From positions 12,958,065-13,022,064 of the forward strand of contig CM024171.1 of the NCBI GenBank assembly GCA_013433145.1: DNA of 64,000 bases, read 5' to 3'. This DNA comes from Ascaris suum. Its lineage: Eukaryota; Nematoda; Chromadorea; Rhabditida; Ascarididae. Of the stretch, positions 1-64,000 are shown one piece after another (position 1 is the first letter of the stretch; each line of letters begins with the position of its first letter). Under the pieces are notes generated by a model. It saw only the letters and a list, made by a program, of their open reading frames with translations. It was not told the origin of the DNA and did not search any database. A program made the translations under genes and the position numbers.

Positions 1-34
<34 letters not shown>
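1..34. repeat. (AT)n microsatellite, cut by window edge
   Basis: Pure AT dinucleotide repeat running off the left edge. Confidence 0.98.
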
Positions 35-38
<4 letters not shown>

Positions 39-898
39 TATAGATTTATTTATTGTGCTCTTTTGTGAATTTCCGCCTTCAAATTGCATTATAACGTCAT
101 CTCAATCCAAATATGTCTTTCTTCTTGTTCATCTGTTAGTTTCGTGTTATAACTTTTTCTTTTCAGGTATAATTAATGCATTAGATAACCTTCCGTAATA
201 ACTTTCAAAATAATCAATAAATATAAATATGATTTATAGTTATTTATATGTTTATAGAGGGCAAAAAATTTGCATATATTTTTGCAACAAGTTGGTAGCA
301 TTTATTAACATCAATTAGGGCAGTGAAAAGAATTTCGAGAATTTATTTGCGTTTGAAATATAAGAGCAGTTATTACTCATGTTTTATTGTTTGTTGCTAA
401 GATATGACAATGGACGGTTTGATGAAATGAATGGAAAGGGATATATCCTATCAGGTGATCCGGCGCAAATGTCCACTTATTTCTTGATATGGCCGAGCGT
501 TCAGTTGATAGAGCTTGTTTCATATGAAATATGCTCAGTTGTGGAGAGTACAAAAAATTTTTCATTTTTAAACAGTCATTTCTTTGGGAAGGAAGAGCGG
601 GATGAGGAGGTGAATTAAAACTCGAAGATTATGGGATTTCCCGATTTGATTTGTAATTATCTCTTTGCATTTTCATTACTCATAATTTACCAACTAGAGT
701 TTACTTTATTATTATTTGGAAATTAGAAGTTAATTTTTCTTTCAGTAAATCATCTTCATCATTGAAATGCAAATTAAAACCGGATGAAAGAAATGTTGTC
801 AAGGTCAGCAAAGAATTGCCACATTTTATAATCAAATTAAACAACTGCACACTTCATACACAAATCTATGAACCATCCTAGAACGATTGAATGTTTAG

Positions 899-1034
<136 letters not shown>

Positions 1035-3018
1035 CAGAAGAGTCGAAATGCGCTGTTGCAATAATATGAAGGAAAGGGAAGAGAGAGTGCAACTTGAATA
1101 CGAATATCTGTGGAATTTTTGGAAGTTTATTGTGAGTTTATCGAATTCCCATTTGAATTCACTAAATTTTTGCAACATTCATAATAGGAGACAAACAGGT
1201 AATTATTAGTGCTATACAGGTATTATTAATATAACGCCAGTCTTATTGAATAAATATTGTCGAAAGGCGTCGCATCGAGTTTTACGCCATGCAAAAATCG
1301 TCGTTAATGGTTTGTTTATGCGCATTGTCTATATAGCATCGCTATCGAACGGTTAACGTCTTTCGTTATTCCCTCTCCACTCTATCGCTCTTATAGTTTA
1401 TCATTTCCGCTTTGTTATTTACTCGTTGATTTCTGCTTATATTGATATCTTGTGATAATAATTATCAATTCTTATTTTAATTCATCATTACTTCGATCGG
1501 CCGATATTTTGAGGACTTGATTTGTTCTAATTTGGGTTTTTTGCGTCTGTCTTTATGGCGTCGGTCATTCATATATTCAGCATTTATTATGATCGTTCAC
1601 TATGTCTATTAAATCAATAAAATATAAAACACCTACGGCTCTGAGCGTCCATCTATAAGAGTAGATGTTAAGCGATATATGCCATTTAAATTATCCATAT
1701 CCGTACTATTTCATTGACGGAAATTAATAAAGGTGAGATCTCTCACCTGCCGTCTTTTTCCGCCTAACGAAAGCGTGATGCCAATGATTTTCCTTTGATT
1801 GATCGCATTGGTTAGCCCACTTATTCATGAGCTGATCAAAATCAGTTGATATGAAATGTGCGTTACATTGCACAATCGATGTGTGTCTTTGACAAGCTCA
1901 GCTTGATTGTGTGCGAAATGTTTTTTGTCGCCGCCATTTGAACGGTGTATCGAAAATGCTTTACTCAGATATTTCCATCACTTTATTACGCTTATAAATT
2001 CTATGAAATCGCATAAAAGCTCCGGAGCCCTATTCTTTCAACCGTTCTCTTCCTCTTCCGTTAACTCCTCCATCACATTCGTTTATGGGATCATTTTCTT
2101 TTTATATCTTATTTATTTATTTCTTATCAATGTTGAATTTATTATGAAAATAATATTTAAATGAGAAAAAAAAATCAATAAAATAGATCAATTTATGCGA
2201 ACACGTATCGATCTTCAAATTTCTGCTCGTTTATTTGTACGATGATAATGATCGTTCGATAAAATTTTCTCCGAATATACATTCTATGCTTCATAGACGT
2301 TAATAGTGATAATCTTATCAGGCACCTTTTGCGTTACAACAAGTCATTGAGCAATGAGCTTTTATTTGTTTGAATACGATACCAGTCTTCTATATTTTCG
2401 GTGCACAGTTGGGAATGGTCAAGTGTACCTATCACATTTAATGGACTTTTTAATGACTAAAGATCAGTGGGGTAGGGGAGGGGGGGGGGGGAGATGGGGA
2501 AATGAAAAGAGGCCTGCAAATTTTTTCGCCAAAGTTTGCAGAATTATTATAAACAGAAATAACTTGAAATAAAATTTGCAAATAAACGATCGTTGATACA
2601 TTCCGTATTCATATTGAATATGGAATTTAAGGATTTTTGACCTAGAACGATCTGGATTGACCTGGAATGATCTTCGCTTGGAATTTCTTTTTATAAATTT
2701 AGGTTATCGGTGTGCATTGTTGGGGCCAAAGAATAGCAAACATTATTTTTCGCACATTTAGCACTTCTCATGTTAGTATATAATTGAAGTGAAAATAATA
2801 TTCTTTAAGTTATTGTTTCACGAATAATTGATAGCCGATTCGTGTCCGTGATGATGAATATGATAATAAACCTGAATTGCTTGAATAGTGCTGGCATTCG
2901 GACAACTAGGAAGGCTCTAAAGGATATCGTTGATGGATAGAGGTATTATAAACTATGAAAAATGACCATAATAAAACGAGGCTTTTCGATGTTTGTTTAT
3001 GACTCTAGTACGAGGATG

Positions 3019-3121
3019 GTCTTGATGATCAAATCAATGATCTTGATGATCAATCAATGATCTTGATGATCAAATCAATGATCTTGATGATCAAATCAAT
3101 GATCTTGATGATCAAATCAAT
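3019..3121. repeat. Tandem repeat, 21-bp unit, ~5 copies
   Basis: Units of TCTTGATGATCAAATCAATGA, one copy lacking an A. Each contains a TGATCA palindrome. It lies about 400 bp upstream of the first par-3 exon. Confidence 0.95.
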
Positions 3122-3359
3122 GTTGAAATAATTAAGAAACTATTCCTCAATAGCATTAAGCTATTAGAATTCTGCTGACGATTTCATCTTTGACGAATAT
3201 CTTTGTCAAGTTTCTTTGATTATCATTCTGCTTATCGCCTATGAATTATACAGAATTTGATGCGGTATGAGTGTTGTGTTTCATTTTTAGTCTATTAATC
3301 GTGGCGCAAATGTCCAGTAGTATCAAAGTTCAAATAGAGTTTCATCTGAAGAACTGTTG

Positions 3360-3519
3360 TGACATAACATCGTGGTTCTATGCTTAACGTGGGCGTGATT
3401 CACATGTTATGTAGGTGGCGGATGTGTCGACGTCGTCGGTAAACATCGACAGACTGGATGATCGTTGTTTGAGTTTTTGCTTATTCTCTCATCATCAACA
3501 TCTTCGGTTCACGTCGACG

Positions 3520-3533
<14 letters not shown>
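3360..3533 (+). CDS. par-3: par-3 exon 1: 5' leader and first 14 coding nt
   Basis: An ATG at 3520 opens a 14-nt coding piece (M-R-E-A and two bases) ending at a consensus CAG|GTGAGT donor at 3533/3534. Joined to the exon starting at 7456, the two leftover bases complete an Arg codon and run in frame into the ATG at 7463, adding seven residues before CR1. The surrounding 200 bp are richer in CG than the flanks, as expected of a 5' exon and promoter. The left limit is arbitrary, because I see no transcription start. Translation might instead begin at 7463. Confidence 0.55.
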
Positions 3534-56622
<53,089 letters not shown>

Positions 56623-57173
56623 TTTCTTTCCTTTAAAATATTTATTTCATATGAGGAAATTTTTCTTCAATTTAGAAATTATTCTTTATTATTGATCAAA
56701 TGGATTATGAGATTTGTAATTATTTCATTTGAATATTCAAATTTTTTTTTATTATTTTTTGTTTTATGTAAATTTTTTTTTTGCTTCTTTTGAATTATTA
56801 TTCAATTGATAATGTAAAGTGATTAGATTTTTTTTTTCAATGCTTTATATTTAAATCGTTTATTTATAAATGAATTTGAAATGATATATTCTATTTCATT
56901 GTTCTAGAAGAAATTATCATGAATGGGATTTCCCATTAATATCTCTTAGTGAGATGTTGAGGTTTTTGTTTTTTTTTTTGGAATTTTCCTATTATTTTTT
57001 TAATTTTTCATATCTTTTATCAAAAGACGTTGAAAATTTGCATACTTTCGAAGAATTTTTATTTCATTTATCGATGAGATTCAATTTTATTTCAATATTG
57101 CTTTAATTGTGATGTTATTTAAATGTATATAAGCGTATAACGGTATTGATTATTCCATATAGGAAAGCCGAAA

Positions 57174-57179
57174 AATAAA
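57174..57179 (+). promoter_or_regulatory. Candidate polyadenylation signal of par-3
   Basis: AATAAA about 550 bp after the putative last stop, in AT-rich DNA. Such hexamers are frequent by chance here. Another lies at 56584. Confidence 0.25.
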
Positions 57180-59217
57180 CTAGAAATATATTTCAATATA
57201 TATTTAAAAATTAAATGAATTTTTCATTTGTGTGTTGATTGAATTACACAACTAAAGAATTTGCCGTTCTACTTGCCTATAACGTTGACTTTGAGTTTTT
57301 TTTTTTTTTTTGCTGTCGGATTTCTTTTTTTTTTGGAATTTTTCACGGATTTTCCACATCATTTCTTTCAATGAGCCATTGTTTTATATATAGTGGTGAA
57401 TTTCTTTTTTTCAATTTTGAATTGCAATGAGTAAATCGATTTTTTTTTGGGGGGGGGGGCTATCAGTAAAATTATTGCAAAGTAATTAAATCTTTCCAAA
57501 AAAAAACGACTCAAAAGTTGACAAAAAAAATGAGCTAACTTTAGGATTTCCGGTGAACTCTACAAAAAAAAAAGAAAAAGAATGTGATTGACTCGCTATT
57601 AATAAATAAATCTGATGTTAGGGCATAGCTGAACTATATGCGCCGCAGAACTAGATGAAAAGCTAAATCGACGGTGACATTGATATAGTTGATTAATTTA
57701 TGGTGAGGCGTATTGGGCTATGTGCTATTGCCACTATTCATGGTGTAATCTTGTGCTGAGAACTGCAGGCACACATCGCTTGACTTGTATAGTCGACAAT
57801 ATTGTGCAATCCTTTTTGGCCCAACGAACGAAAAGCTCATATTGCTTGGTCCAACTATTTCACGTGCACGATAATTGGGGGAGTACGATGCAATTTCGCG
57901 TAAATTCGATGAGGTATTTCATCAGCTAATGCTATAAACTTCAAGTGGCTAATTGTACGTTGAATGAAAGTCATGTGTTGAAATATTGCAATGCCTATAG
58001 TGGAATTGTGTTTCTCATGCTTAAAATTCCCACTGAAAATGGGTTTTTTTTTTGGAAATTGAACCTATAATTGTAGCTCGAATGTCTTCTGTATATGTAC
58101 AACTATTTATGAGCATAAAGTTTTCATTTTTCATTTGTATACATATGTATTTTATTCCTTCTCTATTGCTAACGTTGTATAATTTAAGCAAATGAAAAAT
58201 GCATTATATTCTTATAATTTTTGGATATCTTAGCACGATAACAATTTTATTCGGCTTCACCATAAATATCTTTTCTCACTATCGTCTCTTCACTTCAATA
58301 TGATAGAGGAATTTGTGCAATGCGATTTTTTTTTTTTTTTTTTTTTTTTGAAAAACAGCAATACAGTAAATTAATTTCTACCAAAGCATGATGCCCGATG
58401 AAAAAAAAATGCTTTAGAACCAAGAAATCTTAGTTGTTTCATAAGTCACAGAGGATCTTGTTGCAATTTTTCACCGAGTGATTCTGAGAAAAAAAAAATC
58501 TGAATTGATGATGACTCTATCAAGTGGTACCTTGATGAGTAATATTTGCGCAACCGTTTTCCGGAAATATTATCTATTATCCGGAACGCCTTAAATACAA
58601 ATTATTAGCGCTGAAATAGTGCTCCGATGTAGTAGGATCCGAGGAGTTTATCGACGATCTTGCTGTCTTTTTTTTTTTATAATTATTGAGAGAATTCGCC
58701 TAAATTATATCATGTAGATTGTCAGGTAATCATATCAGATAGTCTATCGTCGTTGATTATCGATGAAAGTGGGCAACGATGTAAATAGCGTTGACTTTAT
58801 TGTGCTATTCGCTTTTGCTTTAAAAGAGTTTCTAGTCTATGGCTTCTCGTTGGAGAATACATACTTATATATGTTATTATGGATGTTCATATTTTTGGAA
58901 TTTTATGAGATCATATTGCATATTAAAACGATAAGCCTAAGCAATGAAAAATTCAATTGTGCAGCACACAGGTATTTTTACCTTGAAATTAACCTTTCAA
59001 TGAGATCGCTAAAAGTGTAAATGTTAGCGCATTTTTCGAGGATAATTCCTGTTCGATCTTCACTGTTTGTTTTATCTATACATCTATTTATTTTTATTAA
59101 TAAAAGCATTAATTATTTTAGTGTTGAGAAGGAGTAGGTGAAATCGTTACGTTTGAGGTTTTTAATTCAGATCTGAATCTTGCAACGAAAACGAATTTTT
59201 TTTTTCTTTCCTCTGAG

Positions 59218-59321
59218 ATGAACATTTTTGCTCCTGAACGAGTAACCAATGAGGAGATGGGATCCGTTGAGGCATCAAAAAGTTATGTCGCAATTGGACT
59301 AGGAGGAGGGGTGCAATTTAG
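59218..59321 (+). CDS. Possible small exon with trans-splice-like acceptor
   Basis: A tract TTTTTTTTTCTTTCCTCTGAG ends exactly at an ATG (59218), like a spliced-leader acceptor. The frame opens M-N-I-F-A-P-E-R-V-T-N-E-E-M and reaches TTTAG|GTGGGA at 59321 in phase 2. It might be the first exon of the MADF gene, but its phase does not match the 60341 acceptor; an alternative donor at 59281 (phase 1) would. Confidence 0.3.
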
Positions 59322-60288
59322 GTGGGAGATATCAGGCGGGGAGATGCAGCGATATGTGGATATTTCTGTGCTGCACACATCTCTAGTTGCTTCGTTCATC
59401 GCCTACCTTTTTTATGTTCTTTTCCTTGCAAAGATTTCGACGACTCATCGTTTAAAGCAAATATCAATGAGCATATTTTTCATCCGATTAAATCAAATGT
59501 TTCAAATAGATTCCTTTTTTCTTTTTTCTTTGCATTCAACTAATGTGGCAACTATGGATGCGAATATTTATGAAAGCATTTAGTGCAATATATTTAGCAA
59601 AAACACAGATATTTATTTCTTTAATTTCTCATTTATTCGTCTCAAATTTACAACGATTGAAAAAAAAAGAAAGAAACAAGTCAACTAGGGGTATTGTGAA
59701 ACGCAATAGAAATCGAGAGGGAGATTGTCAATGATGATGCTTCATCGCTAAATTTACATATAAATTCGCTTTGAAAAATACTATTTAGAAATATTTCTAA
59801 GTGCTTTTAATAGGGCTATTATAGGCTCTTCAAATATTGGCTTTTTTTTTTGCGAACATAGCGGGCAATTTTCAACATTCACCGTTGCAAGTTTATTAGT
59901 GATTGTTATGATACCGGTTCAATCAGATGTATGTCTTAGTGGGCACTTGTGCCGGGTTTGAACTCCGACCAAACAACTTAAATGAATTAAAGCCGGTCGC
60001 ATAGGAAGAACGCTTTGCGCTCAACCGGAATGTGGTTTAACTTCTGTTCTTGCGGTTATCGCTCAACTTCGACTCCGGTTCCATTTCTGGTCGCATTTGC
60101 GATCGGGTCTGTTTCCGATTGGAATAGTGGAATCGAGAGTTAATTTTTGACCTGCATGTTGATTACGCTATCACCGGCTTCATAAGTTGTGGCTAGCTTC
60201 GAGAATAAAATGTGGATAGCAATAAGCGCTCTGGAGATGAACCGCAACAATTGTGCAGTTGTGCAATTCGGGAATATTAGCTTTAAGA

Positions 60289-60488
60289 ATGATTCATGAG
60301 AGTTCCTTTACGGGGTGGTATTTTTTATTGTGGCGTTCAGGTGTATGTGATTTGTTTAAGGGAGATATTACTCTATCGGAGGTGTCATTGATATCATATC
60401 CCATTCATTTATTGAAGTACACTTATGAAGATCTCAAGAAATATTGTCTTGCTCTCAACGGCATTCCTATTGACTCTCGCCAAGAAAC
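60289..60488 (+). CDS. Candidate 5' exon of the MADF zinc-finger gene
   Basis: From an ATG at 60289 the frame reads through W-R-S-G-V-C-D-L-F-K-G-D and L-L-K-Y-T-Y-E-D-L-K-K-Y-C, composition typical of a folded protein. It ends at GAAAC|GTAATA (60488) in phase 2. Alternatively an internal exon starts at 60341 after GCGTTCAG. It lies just upstream of, and in a compatible frame with, the charged frame at 60533. No domain recognised. Confidence 0.4.
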
Positions 60489-60532
60489 GTAATATAGTTA
60501 CAGTTTGTGTTTATGCGTTCCAAGCAGAAAAG

Positions 60533-60773
60533 GTGTGCAGTACTTCGTACAAATGGTTGTATCAATCAAGAACAAAAAAGAAGGAAATTAACCAACATAG
60601 CAAGTTCCGCTAAGAGGGATGTTGGTTCGCCCGATCATTATGACAGTGGTTCAGTTGACGACGATAGTGTGCCACTCGACGAAACGTCCAAACAAATAGA
60701 GGAGACGCCTCAACGATTAAAAGGAGATAAGCGCAAGGAAATTACTAATTTCCAACGTTATCCGATATCATAA
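60533..60773 (+). CDS. Charged Ser/Asp-rich exon, 3' edge unresolved
   Basis: An open frame (which also has its own ATG at 60513) encodes K-R-R-K-L, a nuclear-localisation-like cluster, then an acidic Ser/Asp-rich stretch, and stops at 60771-60773. The next exon (61423) needs a phase-0 donor. Candidates are GGGAT|GTTGGT at 60620 and TTCA|GTTGAC at 60653, neither strong. It probably forms the disordered N-terminal part of the MADF protein. Confidence 0.4.
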
Positions 60774-61422
60774 AGTGATCGGCGGACAATGGAGTTAGAC
60801 TCCTTCAGGCTGTTTATTTGCATAGTTATCATGTTTTCTTCAATATGGGCGTCGGGTGTTCTATTGATCGGGATTTTTGAACGTGAGCGTATTTCAGGGT
60901 TTCAAGGTGATTCAGAAAGAAAATTTTGAGACGGTTATTTTCATGGAATATTGCAATAGGAAATGTCTACTCATGAGGTGTATATTCAATCAAGAACTTT
61001 AACAAACATTCAGTCGGCTATTGCTATTCGTGAATACCGTGGAAACATCTTTGATAGTCTAGATATTGGATAGGAGTGGACTTTGCTTATAGCGATTGCT
61101 GATATTTTGTATGTTGTCGTTTCGTAAAACTCTGTTTGATAATTGAACGTTTCGTGAACACCACATAGAAGATATGACCTTAGGGAATTTCGCGAATGCA
61201 AATCAACGAGATGCGATAATTTTCACCGTAGAGCATCCCTTATCATGAAGATATATAAAGTGAACAACGATTTGTTTATAAATTAACTCAACTTTCCTCG
61301 TGTAGTTTTTCGATAAAACTCTAGCCTGTTAAGCTTAACTTTGCGATCCAATAATTTTCTAGCCTAGATTTGAAACTTGACGCCTTATTAAGCTTAAGCT
61401 TGAAAACTTGATTTTTTTTTAG

Positions 61423-61624
61423 ATTATTACGAAAATTGGCAAGGAACGCATGCCAAGGGCACTATGGTCGAACGCTGTTTGGTGCAAGCTGATAAAGGAA
61501 TTTAAGGCGCGGCCTGCGTTATGGTGTCATCAACATCCACTATATGGCGATGCTGTTAGCACCTCGGCTCTGATACACGACGTTGCCGAAGTACTCACCA
61601 AAGAGTATCGTTCAACGTATACAG
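61423..61624 (+). CDS. MADF DNA-binding domain, first half
   Basis: After a strong TTTTTTTTAG acceptor, phase 0. L-I-K-E-F-K-A-R-P-A-L-W-C followed by H-P-L-Y-G-D and an aliphatic helix is the hallmark first helix and loop of the MADF (Myb/SANT-like in Adf-1) domain. MADF domains bind DNA in nuclear regulators. The donor is ACAG|GTGAAC, phase 1. Identified by pattern only. Confidence 0.8.
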
Positions 61625-62268
61625 GTGAACTAATTTTAAAAAAATTCGCAGATATCTGTTCATTTGTGAGTATTTCACGTTCAAGATTAAGTGCCGAAGG
61701 AAATGACCTCTAAATGATTATCATATTCGCTTCTATTAATGCAGTTTTTGATAGGGATGTTTTTCTGCGGGGGGATCACTGATTGCGCCAATTGTTTAGC
61801 GTCAATATTTAGTCGCAAATAAAAGAGGGATAGGAGAGGTGATCAAAGAGGATATGGACATAATTCTTCTAGTTCCTGAAAAGTGGAATAAAACAAATTT
61901 CAAGAAAATGCCTATAGCTGAAAGCATTTTTCCTCTCTTTCTGTAAATATTTACGCATATCCGTTGCTATTGTATTTTTTTTTAAATTTTCTATCATTAA
62001 TTTATTTTGTGATTCAAAATCAATTTTTAAATCTTTATCGATTGGATATATTATTAGTGAGAGGATAAATCAGATCAAGGAAACTGTTTTTGAAATGATC
62101 AATGAGAGGGATTTATTAGTATCGGCGACGAGGAGCATTCTTAGCTGATGGTTACAATATTGATGGTTTCCTTAATGATATTCTTTATAATTTCTCTTTT
62201 TCCGGCATAACAGTAAATTAAAACGATTCATTGCTTTAATGATTCGTTGCTGTATAAATAAATTCCAG

Positions 62269-62437
62269 ATGATGATGTAAGCGAACATTGGAATACGCTA
62301 AAATCTGGACTATTGCAATATTTGACGAAATTGAATTGTTGGGCAAAGAATTTTACTCGTAGCTCAATGGCGCCTTCATTTAAATATGCAAGACATTTGG
62401 AGTTCTTGATGGAAGATGAGGGCATCATCAGTTTTAG
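62269..62437 (+). CDS. MADF DNA-binding domain, second half
   Basis: After AAATTCCAG, phase 1 in, phase 2 out at TTTTAG|GTTAGT. S-E-H-W-N-T-L-K-S-G-L, a basic stretch, then F-K-Y-A-R-H-L-E-F-L is the second and third helix of MADF, with the conserved W..L and aromatic...L.FL pattern. Confidence 0.82.
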
Positions 62438-63222
62438 GTTAGTAGTTTTAACGCTCATATCTTATTACTAAAGAGTAATAGATCCTGTTCAACAAGTAAA
62501 GATATATCATGTTGAAGCTTCCCCCCTCCCCACTGGCAAACAATTAAAACAACATTTGCTAGTAAGAGCTCAGCTTTGGTAAATTGAGTTGAAAATTTTG
62601 CAACAAATTTAAATGAGTATTACTGTGAAACATTTATGAAGCGATAAACTTACTTTTTTTTTAAATCTTGCGTTTTCATTTCGATAACTGTTGTGTCTAT
62701 CGTTTTTCGTATCGAAATTCTTGCAAAAATCGAGCAGAACACCATTTGAAATCCCCTTCGGCTTTGACGCTTCTAAGAATCCCTTAGAAATTTTATTAGC
62801 TAATTTAGGTTCATAGATAGGGAATGATATCGAGAGTGATATACACGTCCTACCTTTGGACGACAACCTTTCTATACATCAAAATGAAATATATTGGCAA
62901 AAACCGAAGAACGCGCTATTCTTTCCTATCCGTTTCGTTGCATTTTCCATTCATCAATTAGCGACGAAACGCCTGATTGAATGACCACAAGTCAAGCAGC
63001 AGCAAAATGCGGCAACATGGAAAATGTATGGTACATACCTTGTAAAAACTTTAGTCTGTGTTTTTCTTAGTCCTGATCTCAGGGAAATAACATGATAATA
63101 TTACAGCTTTACCTATCATAGTTGGTATTAGACTTTTACCTATGATAGTTGGAATCTGCGCAATAATTTTTCATTGTGGATTGACGATTAAATGATTGAT
63201 GATTTGAATTGAACAATTACAG

Positions 63223-63379
63223 CGATACAATACAAGCGATGCATCAGTGTGATGTATGTGGTAGTTATTTCTCATCATGGAGGTCGTTAAATGCGCACAA
63301 AACGGTGCAATGTCCGGCTGATGATTGTGAATGGGAGGGTGACAACTTCGCCGAACATCTTCATCAAGCACACCCTGAT
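63223..63379 (+). CDS. Zinc-finger segment of the MADF gene
   Basis: After ACAATTACAG, phase 2 in. C-D-V-C-G-S-Y-F-S-S-W-R-S-L-N-A-H-K-T-V-Q-C is a C2H(C/H)-like finger (C-x2-C-x12-H-x4-C). It is followed by C-P-A-D-D-C-E-W-E-G-D-N-F-A-E-H-L-H-Q-A-H, a second C-x4-C...H...H unit. The donor is CTGAT|GTATTA, phase 0; without splicing the frame runs into a hydrophobic intron read-through and stops at 63442. Confidence 0.82.
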
Positions 63380-63513
63380 GTATTACTATTTATTTTTATT
63401 TTTTTTATAATTGTACCGATATATTGTTATTTTAAGTTCTAGCACATTTAAATTGTGTTTATTAGTCCCTAGTCGAATTGTTTTTGCTTTTTTTTCTCTC
63501 TTCATCTGGTTAG

Positions 63514-63603
63514 GGACCATCTTTGCGGTACGCGATTATTCAGCAGAGACCTATATCCTTCCACTTGCGCCACTTGTGCATTAAGTATGGGAACTCGATC
63601 TGA
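63514..63603 (+). CDS. Last exon of the MADF zinc-finger gene
   Basis: After CATCTGGTTAG, in the phase 0 left by the zinc-finger exon, 29 codons include F-H-L-R-H-L-C-I-K-Y-G and end at TGA 63601-63603. The acceptor, phase and a closing stop fit well. Confidence 0.65.
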   Translation, partial: GPSLRYAIIQQRPISFHLRHLCIKYGNSI

Positions 63604-64000
63604 TCACAGTTGATACTCGCTTACAGACTTTTAGATAGCTAGGTGGGGGGGGGGGGGGGGAGGTAAACTGGGATAAAATTGTGAGCTTGCTCAGAAAGGA
63701 TCGATTAACTTCAGGAAAAAGTCGAGAATCATAACTTTACGTTCGTCCATTTACGTTACATAACATCTGCCTAGGTTATACTCATCTTCGGTTTTCATAA
63801 ATAGCAAGTAATTCAACATTTGCCCAAGAAAATTTTTATGTTTTTTGATGATGGTTTCTATTTGAGTATATACACAATTCATAGTAGCGCCTTGCAGATG
63901 CTAACATATTATATTCAATAAATCTCCCTAAACTTGACTAGTTACAGTTTATCTACTCGAAGAGAGAGCGAGGGTGGGATCGTATGCCTCTACAAAAGTT
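63604..64000. other. 3' flank of the MADF gene
   Basis: Contains a long G run (63643-63661) and the AATAAA at 63917. No gene seen. Confidence 0.6.
63917..63922 (+). promoter_or_regulatory. Candidate polyadenylation signal of the MADF gene
   Basis: AATAAA about 310 bp after the predicted stop at 63603. Chance occurrence is possible in this AT-rich DNA. Confidence 0.35.

Larger units (their letters stand above)
56623..60288. other. Intergenic region between par-3 and the MADF gene
   Basis: AT-rich with many poly-T runs and a G run at 57449-57459. An 85-codon hydrophobic ORF at 58763-59020 and the candidate exon at 59218 are the only coding-like stretches, neither convincing. Confidence 0.55.

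Noticed and set aside
3019..3121. CRISPR-like repeat array
   Set aside because: Units abut with no spacers and the window is eukaryotic; it is a simple tandem repeat.
58763..59020. 85-codon hydrophobic ORF
   Set aside because: Membrane-like composition is expected of AT-rich DNA; no supporting promoter or splice context.
59940..59985. tRNA-like B-box (GGGTTTGAACTCC)
   Set aside because: No matching acceptor stem or A-box at the right distance could be folded.
63380..63442. Hydrophobic tail after the zinc finger as the true C-terminus
   Set aside because: It reads a T-rich intron; a donor at 63380 joins in phase to a good acceptor and stop at 63514-63603.

Overview
This is a eukaryotic nuclear window, very probably nematode: AT-rich, full of long (AT)n arrays and homopolymer runs, with multi-kilobase introns. 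Introns end in short T-rich acceptors (TTTCAG, TTGCAG, TTTTAG, even TTTTGAG and TTTTAAG) without long polypyrimidine tracts. Nothing bacterial (operons, Shine-Dalgarno sites, CRISPR) is visible. The species cannot be fixed from the sequence alone.

Most of the window (about 3.4-56.6 kb, + strand) is one gene, the polarity scaffold PAR-3 (PARD3/Bazooka family). I assembled about 29 coding exons by hand. All intron phases agree and the order of domains is that of the family: CR1 oligomerisation domain, PDZ1, PDZ2, PDZ3, aPKC-binding CR3 motif, basic and coiled-coil C-terminal part. Several exons are shorter than 60 codons, including the CR1 start at 7456-7585 and a 14-nt first coding exon at 3520-3533 that joins to it in frame. 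The first large intron (7.6-20.9 kb) holds a probable alternative first exon (20608-20649) giving a form without the first half of CR1.

The 3' end of par-3 is the most unusual part. A 49-nt exon (52477-52525) decides which of two open frames is read through the next three exons. Inclusion gives a Tyr/Gly-rich tail stopping at 55181 (about 1325 aa). Skipping gives a Ser/Thr/Gln-rich tail running to about 56.6 kb (about 1614 aa). Two further in-frame coding variants are likely around the aPKC region: a cassette at 43544-43750 and an exon extension at 44191-44322 built on a minisatellite.

Inside the 8.2-kb intron between 24.4 and 32.6 kb, a minus-strand two-exon reading frame (27200-26668) looks like a nested or decayed gene that I do not recognise.

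After about 3.7 kb without a convincing gene, a second + strand gene ends in the window (about 60.3-63.6 kb). It encodes a MADF-type DNA-binding domain split over two exons, followed by a Cys/His zinc-finger segment, and is probably a transcriptional regulator. Its 5' structure is unresolved. The rest is intron and intergenic DNA with (AT)n, (TG)n, poly-G/C and small tandem repeats.
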